The notes under the pieces: generated by a model | Seen by the model: only the letters and a program-made list of their open reading frames with translations | Database searches by the model: none | Told to the model about the DNA's origin: nothing | Assembly (NCBI GenBank): GCA_028698395.1 | Contig: JAQVDG010000033.1 | Location: forward strand, 1 to 11,173 | Reading direction: 5' to 3' | Source: Weeksellaceae bacterium | GTDB taxonomy: Bacteria > Bacteroidota > Bacteroidia > Flavobacteriales > Weeksellaceae | DNA: 11,173 nucleotides | Part shown: one piece after another, positions 6,369-11,173 of the stretch | Position numbering within the stretch: position 1 is the first letter of the stretch | Layout of the letters: the number at the start of each line of letters is the position of its first letter | Position numbers and translations under genes: made by a program

Positions 6369-7547
6369 ATGAAAGAAGTTGTTATTGTTTCAGCTGTTAG
6401 AACACCAATTGGGTCTTTTTTAGGCGGATTATCTTCCGTTCCGGCTGTTAAATTAGGATCAACGGCTATAAAAGGAGCTTTAAATAAAATTAATTTAGAC
6501 TCTTCGCTGGTTCAGGAAGTTTTTATGGGAAATGTATTACAAGCGGGAGTTGGACAAGCACCTGCTCGTCAAGCTGCTTTAGGGGCCGGAATTCCAAATA
6601 CGGTTCCGTGTACAACAGTCAATAAAGTATGTGCTTCAGGAATGAAAGCAGTAATGTTAGCAGCTCAAACTATTAAATGTGGTGATGCGGATATTGTAGT
6701 TGCCGGTGGTATGGAAAGTATGTCACAAACTCCTTTTTACAGTATGACAACCCGTTCCGGAAATAAATTTGGAAATACACAATTAATTGATGGAATTTTT
6801 AATGATGGACTTCAAGATGCCTATAATAAAGAAGCAATGGGGATTTCGGGTGATAAAACAGCGGAAAAACACGGTATCACGAGAGAGGATCAAGATGCTT
6901 TTGCTATGGAATCTTATACACGTTCTTCCAATGCTTGGAAAGAAGGGAAATTTGCGGATGAAATTGTTCCGGTAGAAATTCCGCAGAGAAGAGGTGAACC
7001 GATTCTTTTTAGTGAAGATGAAGAATATAAAAATGTAAATTTCTCTAAAATCCCTGAACTACGCCCGGCATTTACAAAAGATGGAACTGTAACTGCAGCA
7101 AATGCTTCTACTTTGAACGATGGTGCTTCTGCTTTGGTTTTGATGTCAAAAGAAAAAGCAGAAGAATTAGGAGTAAAACCTTTAGCTAAAATTCTTTCTT
7201 ATGGTGATGCTTCACATGAACCAGAATGGTTTACAACAGCTCCGGCAAAAGCAGTTCCAATTGCATTGGGAAAAGCAGGATTACAAACTTCTAATGTTGA
7301 TTTTTGGGAATTTAATGAAGCTTTTTCCGTAGTAGGAATTGTAAATACTAAAATCTTAGGATTGAATCCTGAAAAAGTAAATGTGAACGGAGGGGCTGTT
7401 TCCTTAGGTCATCCGCTTGGGAATTCGGGTTCAAGAATTTTAGTTACCTTAATTAATGTTTTGAAACAAAACGGTGGAAAAATAGGAGGAGCAGGAATTT
7501 GTAATGGCGGAGGCGGTGCTTCTGCTATGATTATTGAAAATTTATAA
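6369..7547 (+). CDS. Acetyl-CoA C-acetyltransferase (thiolase family)
   Basis: Thiolases join two acetyl-CoA to acetoacetyl-CoA or run the reverse cleavage. At 392 residues, this one matches the length and numbering of the Zoogloea biosynthetic thiolase: acyl-accepting nucleophile Cys88 (NKVCASGMKAV; Cys89 there), Asn316 in NEAF, His348 in GHPLGNSG, and proton-shuttling Cys378 in GICNGGGGAS. The N-terminus KEVVIVSAVRTPIGSF is also typical. The His348 motif is GHPLGNSGSR instead of GHPIGASGAR, a variant that I believe occurs in flavobacterial homologs. The enzyme is cytosolic. It may serve ketone-body or branched-chain/fatty-acid catabolism, or supply acetoacetyl-CoA; the window gives no partner genes to decide, since it stands alone between a divergent operon and its own terminator. 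The symbol could be atoB, but that choice is not supported by context. Confidence 0.93.
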   Translation: MKEVVIVSAVRTPIGSFLGGLSSVPAVKLGSTAIKGALNKINLDSSLVQEVFMGNVLQAGVGQAPARQAALGAGIPNTVPCTTVNKVCASGMKAVMLAAQTIKCGDADIVVAGGMESMSQTPFYSMTTRSGNKFGNTQLIDGIFNDGLQDAYNKEAMGISGDKTAEKHGITREDQDAFAMESYTRSSNAWKEGKFADEIVPVEIPQRRGEPILFSEDEEYKNVNFSKIPELRPAFTKDGTVTAANASTLNDGASALVLMSKEKAEELGVKPLAKILSYGDASHEPEWFTTAPAKAVPIALGKAGLQTSNVDFWEFNEAFSVVGIVNTKILGLNPEKVNVNGGAVSLGHPLGNSGSRILVTLINVLKQNGGKIGGAGICNGGGGASAMIIENL

Positions 7548-7595
7548 ATCATTTTGTAAATAAGTAAGTTTTTGTCACTTATTAAATTAATAAAC

Positions 7596-7628
7596 AGAGA
7601 GTTAACTTTATAAGTTGACTCTTTTTTT
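7596..7628 (+). terminator. Intrinsic terminator after the thiolase gene
   Basis: AGAGTTAACTT (7598-7608) pairs with AAGTTGACTCT (7612-7622), 11 pairs including one G-U wobble, with a three-base loop, followed by a seven-T run at 7622-7628. A G-U and an A-U pair extend the base to 7596. A weaker 7-bp stem (AATAAGT 7559-7565 with ACTTATT 7577-7583) lies just upstream. Confidence 0.85.
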
Positions 7629-7843
7629 ATTTACTATATGAATCTTTTTTAACTAAAAAATAAAGTATATTTTATATCTAACGATTATTTATGATAAATA
7701 ACAGTAAAAATTTCTTCTAAAAATGGTTTAAAAATAAAGAAGTCAAAAAGTAATAATTGATTTTGATTCAATTACTTAGAATGTATGACTATCAAGAATG
7801 GTTCTAAACTAAACCAAGAAAAGGTACAGATTGACGTTTTTCA

Positions 7844-7874
7844 TTGTTAAAGCATTTTAACTTTTTTAAATTTG
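7844..7874 (+). promoter_or_regulatory. Predicted Bacteroidota-type promoter of the sdh operon
   Basis: TTG at 7844-7846, a 20-base spacer, then TAAATTTG at 7867-7874: a full match to TTG-N17-23-TAnnTTTG. Transcription would start near 7880, about 24 bases before the sdhC ATG. It is the best promoter match in the window. The rest of the 7629-7903 gap is A/T-rich with no gene seen. Confidence 0.6.
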
Positions 7875-7903
7875 TTTCCATTCAATAACAATATTTCAGC
7901 TTT

Positions 7904-8578
7904 ATGGCACAAGAATCTTTATTTCATTCTTCCATTGGAAGAAAATTTACAATGGCATTATCGGCTATTTTCTTGCTGGTATTTCTTTTAATGCACTTTG
8001 TTTCCAATTTAATGTCGCTGGTCAGTGCGGAAGCGTTTAATTCTGTATCTCAATTTTTAGGATACAATCCTTTTATTCAATATGTTATGCAGCCCATTTT
8101 GATTTTGGGGGTTGTTTATCATTTTGTGATGGGAGTGATTTTAGAGAGCCAAAACAAAAAAGCACGCCCTGTAAAGTATGCAAAAACCAATCCATCTGCC
8201 AATTCATCTTGGGCATCCCGAAACATGATTTTGAGTGGAGGAGTGATTTTGGCATTTTTGGTATTGCACTTGGTAGATTTTTGGTGGCCTGAAATCAACC
8301 ACAAATATGTAGAGGCTTTGCCGGAAGATCCTAATCGTTACTATGATGAATTGCTACACCGATTTTCCAATCCGGTTCGGGTAGGTGTGTATGTATTTGC
8401 TTTCTTTTTATTGATGTTGCATTTATTGCACGGATTCCAGTCAGCATTTCAATCTGTGGGAGCTAATCACCGAAAATATACACCGTTCATTAAATCATTT
8501 GGAAAAATTTTCGCAATCGTAATTCCGGTTGGATTTATGCTGATTGCTATTATCAATTACTTAAAAACTATCTTATAA
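7904..8578 (+). CDS. sdhC: Succinate dehydrogenase cytochrome b subunit (di-haem, five-helix)
   Basis: This 224-residue inner-membrane subunit anchors complex II and passes electrons to menaquinone through two b haems. It has five hydrophobic segments (near residues 15-38, 60-80, 108-128, 160-178 and 201-221). Likely haem ligands are His31 (LLMHFVSN), His73 (VVYHFVMG), His122 (LVLHLVDF) and His173 or His176 ([10 protein letters not shown]). The first two are 42 residues apart, as are the Bacillus subtilis ligands His28 and His70, which supports the di-haem menaquinone type. The N-terminal [13 protein letters not shown] is typical of the family in Bacteroidota. The stop overlaps the sdhA start by one base (TAATG), indicating coupled translation. 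It begins the operon behind a strong promoter match. Confidence 0.94.
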   Translation: MAQESLFHSSIGRKFTMALSAIFLLVFLLMHFVSNLMSLVSAEAFNSVSQFLGYNPFIQYVMQPILILGVVYHFVMGVILESQNKKARPVKYAKTNPSANSSWASRNMILSGGVILAFLVLHLVDFWWPEINHKYVEALPEDPNRYYDELLHRFSNPVRVGVYVFAFFLLMLHLLHGFQSAFQSVGANHRKYTPFIKSFGKIFAIVIPVGFMLIAIINYLKTIL

Positions 8579-10590
8579 TGAGTAAATTAAATTCAAAAAT
8601 ACCAAAAGGACATATTTCTGAAAAATGGAGCAATTGGAAAGCCGATTTGCGGATGGTTTCTCCGAATAACCGCGACAGAATTGAAATTATAGTGGTAGGA
8701 ACCGGTTTGGCAGGAGGTTCTGCAGCTGCAACTTTAGCAGAAATGGGGTATAGAGTCAAAGCTTTCTGTTACCAAGATTCACCTCGTCGTGCACACTCAA
8801 TTGCTGCACAAGGAGGGATTAACGCTGCTAAAAATTACAAAGGAGATAATGACTCGGTGTACCGATTGTTTTATGATACAGTAAAAGGAGGAGATTATCG
8901 TTCTCGTGAAGCTAATGTTCACCGATTAGCAGAAGAATCGGCTAATATTATTGACCAATGTGTGGCACAAGGAGTTCCATTTGCCCGGGATTATGGCGGA
9001 TATTTGGATAATCGTTCTTTTGGAGGAGTACAAGTAAGTCGTACTATTTATGCGAAAGGGCAAACCGGACAGCAATTGTTATTAGGAGCATATTCTGCTA
9101 TGAATCGCCAAATTGGTTTGGGAAGAATTCAAATGTTTAATCGTCACGAAATGTTGGATTTGGTTGTAGTAGATGGAAAGGCAAGAGGAATTATTGCTCG
9201 AAATTTAATCACCGGCGAAATTGAAAGACATTCGGCTCATGCTGTTGTAATTGCCTCAGGAGGTTATGGGAATGTTTATTTCTTATCAACCAATGCAATG
9301 GGTTCCAATGTAACAGCCGCTTGGAAAATTCATAAAAAAGGAGCTTATTTTGCCAATCCTTGTTATGTTCAGATTCACCCGACTTGTATTCCGGTTCATG
9401 GTTCCAATCAGTCAAAATTAACTTTGATGTCAGAATCTTTGCGTAATTCCGGTCGAATCTGGGTACCAAAAAAGAAAGAAGATGCTGTGGCAGTTCGTGA
9501 AGGGAGATTAAAAGCACGTGATATTCCGGAAGAAGACCGCGATTATTATTTAGAAAGAAGATACCCTGCATTTGGGAATTTAGTACCTCGAGACGTAGCT
9601 TCCCGTGGAGCAAAAGAACGTTGTGATGCCGGATTTGGAATTGAAAATAACGATACTAAAGAAGGCGTTTTCTTGGATTTCTCAACTGAAATTAAAAAGA
9701 AAGGAAGAGAAACTGCTTTTGCACAAGGAAATCACAATCCTACGGATGCTGAAATTGAAGATTTAGGTAAAAAGTGGATTGAAGACAAATACGGAAACTT
9801 ATTCCAAATGTATCAAAAAATCACCGATGAAAATCCTTATGAAACTCCGATGAAAATTTATCCGGCAGTTCATTATACAATGGGTGGAGTTTGGGTAGAT
9901 TACAATTTGATGAGTACCATTCCGGGTTGTTATGTGTTAGGGGAAGCGAATTTTTCTGATCATGGAGCCAATCGTTTGGGAGCATCTGCATTGATGCAAG
10001 GTTTAGCAGATGGTTATTTTGTATTACCTTATACGATTGCCGATTATTTAGCAGACGATATTCGAACCGGAGCTATTCCGACCAATACACCGGAATTTGA
10101 AGAAGCAGAAAAAGCAGTAAGAGATAAAATAAACCGATTGATTAATAATAAAGGAACTCATTCGGTAGATAGTTTTCATAAGCGTTTGGGTCATATTATG
10201 TGGAACAAAGTAGGAATGGCTCGTAATGCAAAAGGATTGGAGGAAGCAATCGGAGAAATTAAAGCATTAAGAGAAGAATTTTTCAGAGATGTTTATGTTC
10301 CGGGTGATGCGGAAGAGTTCAATCCTGAATTAGAAAAAGCTGCCCGGGTTGCTGACTTTTTAGAGTTAGGACAATTGATGGCGATGGATGCACTACAAAG
10401 AAAAGAATCTTGTGGTGGACACTTCCGTGAAGAATATCAAACGGAAGAGGGAGAAGCACTTCGTGATGATGAGAATTTTGCTTTTGTTGCCGCTTGGGAA
10501 TACAAAGGAGAAGACATTACACAGGAAGTAATGCATAAAGAAGAGTTGAAATTTGAATTCATCGAATTAAAACAAAGAAGTTATAAATAA
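8578..10590 (+). CDS. sdhA: Succinate dehydrogenase / fumarate reductase flavoprotein subunit
   Basis: The catalytic subunit of complex II oxidises succinate to fumarate on the cytoplasmic face of the membrane. At 670 residues it has the length usual in Bacteroidota. The FAD-binding Rossmann motif [17 protein letters not shown] starts near residue 39. His73 in [11 protein letters not shown] is the covalent FAD attachment site. Substrate-site residues appear as His267 (QIHPTCIP), Arg343 (PRDVASR), His432 (AVHYTMGG) and Arg466 ([10 protein letters not shown]). The C-terminal helical domain is complete. The order cytochrome b - flavoprotein - iron-sulfur protein and the subfamily are shared by succinate dehydrogenases and by fumarate reductases of anaerobic Bacteroidota, so direction in vivo depends on lifestyle; the peroxide-handling genes nearby make an oxygen-respiring succinate dehydrogenase more likely. 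A 49-base gap containing a hairpin separates it from sdhB. Confidence 0.97.
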   Translation: MSKLNSKIPKGHISEKWSNWKADLRMVSPNNRDRIEIIVVGTGLAGGSAAATLAEMGYRVKAFCYQDSPRRAHSIAAQGGINAAKNYKGDNDSVYRLFYDTVKGGDYRSREANVHRLAEESANIIDQCVAQGVPFARDYGGYLDNRSFGGVQVSRTIYAKGQTGQQLLLGAYSAMNRQIGLGRIQMFNRHEMLDLVVVDGKARGIIARNLITGEIERHSAHAVVIASGGYGNVYFLSTNAMGSNVTAAWKIHKKGAYFANPCYVQIHPTCIPVHGSNQSKLTLMSESLRNSGRIWVPKKKEDAVAVREGRLKARDIPEEDRDYYLERRYPAFGNLVPRDVASRGAKERCDAGFGIENNDTKEGVFLDFSTEIKKKGRETAFAQGNHNPTDAEIEDLGKKWIEDKYGNLFQMYQKITDENPYETPMKIYPAVHYTMGGVWVDYNLMSTIPGCYVLGEANFSDHGANRLGASALMQGLADGYFVLPYTIADYLADDIRTGAIPTNTPEFEEAEKAVRDKINRLINNKGTHSVDSFHKRLGHIMWNKVGMARNAKGLEEAIGEIKALREEFFRDVYVPGDAEEFNPELEKAARVADFLELGQLMAMDALQRKESCGGHFREEYQTEEGEALRDDENFAFVAAWEYKGEDITQEVMHKEELKFEFIELKQRSYK

Positions 10591-10621
10591 TTAGATTTTG
10601 AATTAAAATTTAAAAATCTAA
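10591..10621 (+). repeat. Hairpin between sdhA and sdhB
   Basis: TTAGATTTT (10591-10599) and AAAATCTAA (10613-10621) form a perfect 9-bp inverted repeat with a 13-base loop, beginning at the base after the sdhA stop codon and ending 18 bases before the sdhB ATG. No T run follows, so it is not an intrinsic terminator. It may protect the sdhCA message, mark a cleavage site, or affect sdhB translation. The stem is A/T-rich, so its stability is modest. Confidence 0.5.
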
Positions 10622-10639
10622 AGTCAAAAACCTAAGATT

Positions 10640-11173
10640 ATGGCATCAAAAAATATAAATGTTACTTTGAAAATTTGGAGACAAAAAGACTCCAAAGCCA
10701 GAGGACAAATGGAAACATATAAATTGGACAATGTTTCTACTGACAGTTCTTTTTTGGAAATGTTAGATCAGTTAAATGAACAATTAATCGAAGAACGTAA
10801 AGATCCGGTCGCCTTTGATCATGATTGTCGTGAAGGAATTTGCGGAATGTGTTCTTTATATATCAACGGTCGTCCTCACGGTCCGGATACCGGAATTACG
10901 ACTTGTCAATTGCACATGCGAATGTTTGATGATGGTGATACTATTTACATTGAACCTTGGAGGTCAGTAGCTTTTCCGGTTATTAAAGATTTGGTTGTAG
11001 ATCGCTCTTCTTTTGACAGAATTCAACAAGCCGGAGGTTATGTTTCAGTTGGAACATCAGGAAATACCGTGGATGCAAACAGTATTCCGGTCAATAAACA
11101 AGATGCAGACGATGCTTTTGATGTAGCGACTTGTATTGGTTGTGGAGCTTGTGTTGCAGCTTGTAAAAACGGT
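10640..11173 (+). CDS. sdhB: Succinate dehydrogenase iron-sulfur subunit, C-terminus cut by window edge
   Basis: From the ATG at 10640, 178 codons stay open to the window end; this type is usually around 250 residues, so about 70 are missing. It carries electrons from FAD to the haem/quinone site through three clusters. The plant-type ferredoxin domain shows [2Fe-2S] ligands Cys63, Cys68 and Cys71 in [10 protein letters not shown] and Cys89 in TTCQLHMR. The second domain begins with [14 protein letters not shown]: Cys165, Cys168 and Cys171 for the [4Fe-4S] cluster, with Cys175 likely the first ligand of the third cluster, whose other ligands lie beyond the edge. The residue after Cys175 is Lys where many complex II proteins have Pro; this fits the di-haem subgroup. 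The ATG was chosen because it opens the standard N-terminus ([10 protein letters not shown]) and follows an A/T-rich leader. It is the third gene of the sdh operon. Confidence 0.95.
   Translation, partial: MASKNINVTLKIWRQKDSKARGQMETYKLDNVSTDSSFLEMLDQLNEQLIEERKDPVAFDHDCREGICGMCSLYINGRPHGPDTGITTCQLHMRMFDDGDTIYIEPWRSVAFPVIKDLVVDRSSFDRIQQAGGYVSVGTSGNTVDANSIPVNKQDADDAFDVATCIGCGACVAACKNG

Noticed and set aside
9209..9613. 134-codon minus-strand open frame inside sdhA
   Set aside because: Fully antisense to a conserved part of the flavoprotein; no recognisable domain.

Overview
The window looks like ordinary chromosome from a low-GC member of the Bacteroidota, most likely class Flavobacteriia. Four things point there. 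Upstream regions carry the Bacteroidota -7 box TAnnTTTG instead of a sigma-70 -10 box. Starts sit behind A/T-rich leaders without clear Shine-Dalgarno sequences. Succinate dehydrogenase is the di-haem five-helix type in the order cytochrome b - flavoprotein - iron-sulfur protein, with a 670-residue flavoprotein. A small protein of the DUF6952 type, which I know from flavobacteria, is present. The genus cannot be fixed from the sequence. No rRNA, tRNA, CRISPR array, insertion sequence, phage gene or attachment site was seen.

Layout. (1) 1-480, minus: a left-hexapeptide N-acetyltransferase of the WbpD/WlbB type, truncated by the window edge, probably the start of a surface-polysaccharide locus. 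(2) 803-1984, plus: a compact redox operon of 2-Cys peroxiredoxin, thioredoxin with a WCGNC active site, and the DUF6952-type protein, closed by a strong intrinsic terminator at 2016-2047. (3) 2079-4297, minus: rimO (methylthiolation of ribosomal protein S12) followed after 14 bases by an EamA/RarD-like transporter that must start at TTG. (4) 4466-6192, minus: cyanophycinase and isoaspartyl peptidase, joined by a TAATG stop/start overlap; together they would turn cyanophycin into aspartate and arginine. No cyanophycin synthetase gene is in the window. (5) 6369-7547, plus: a thiolase whose catalytic residues fall at the same numbers as in the Zoogloea enzyme, followed by an intrinsic terminator. 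(6) 7904 to the right edge, plus: sdhC-sdhA-sdhB (respiratory complex II), with a good promoter in front, a TAATG overlap between sdhC and sdhA, and a perfect 9-bp hairpin between sdhA and sdhB; sdhB is cut by the window end.

Most of this is well-known housekeeping and central metabolism, and I see no clear new defence, mobile or biosynthetic system. The best lead for unknown biology is the third gene of the redox operon, a small, probably all-helical protein of unknown function fused by gene overlap to a thioredoxin with an altered active site. Next come the cyanophycin-degrading pair without its synthetase and the hairpin between sdhA and sdhB.
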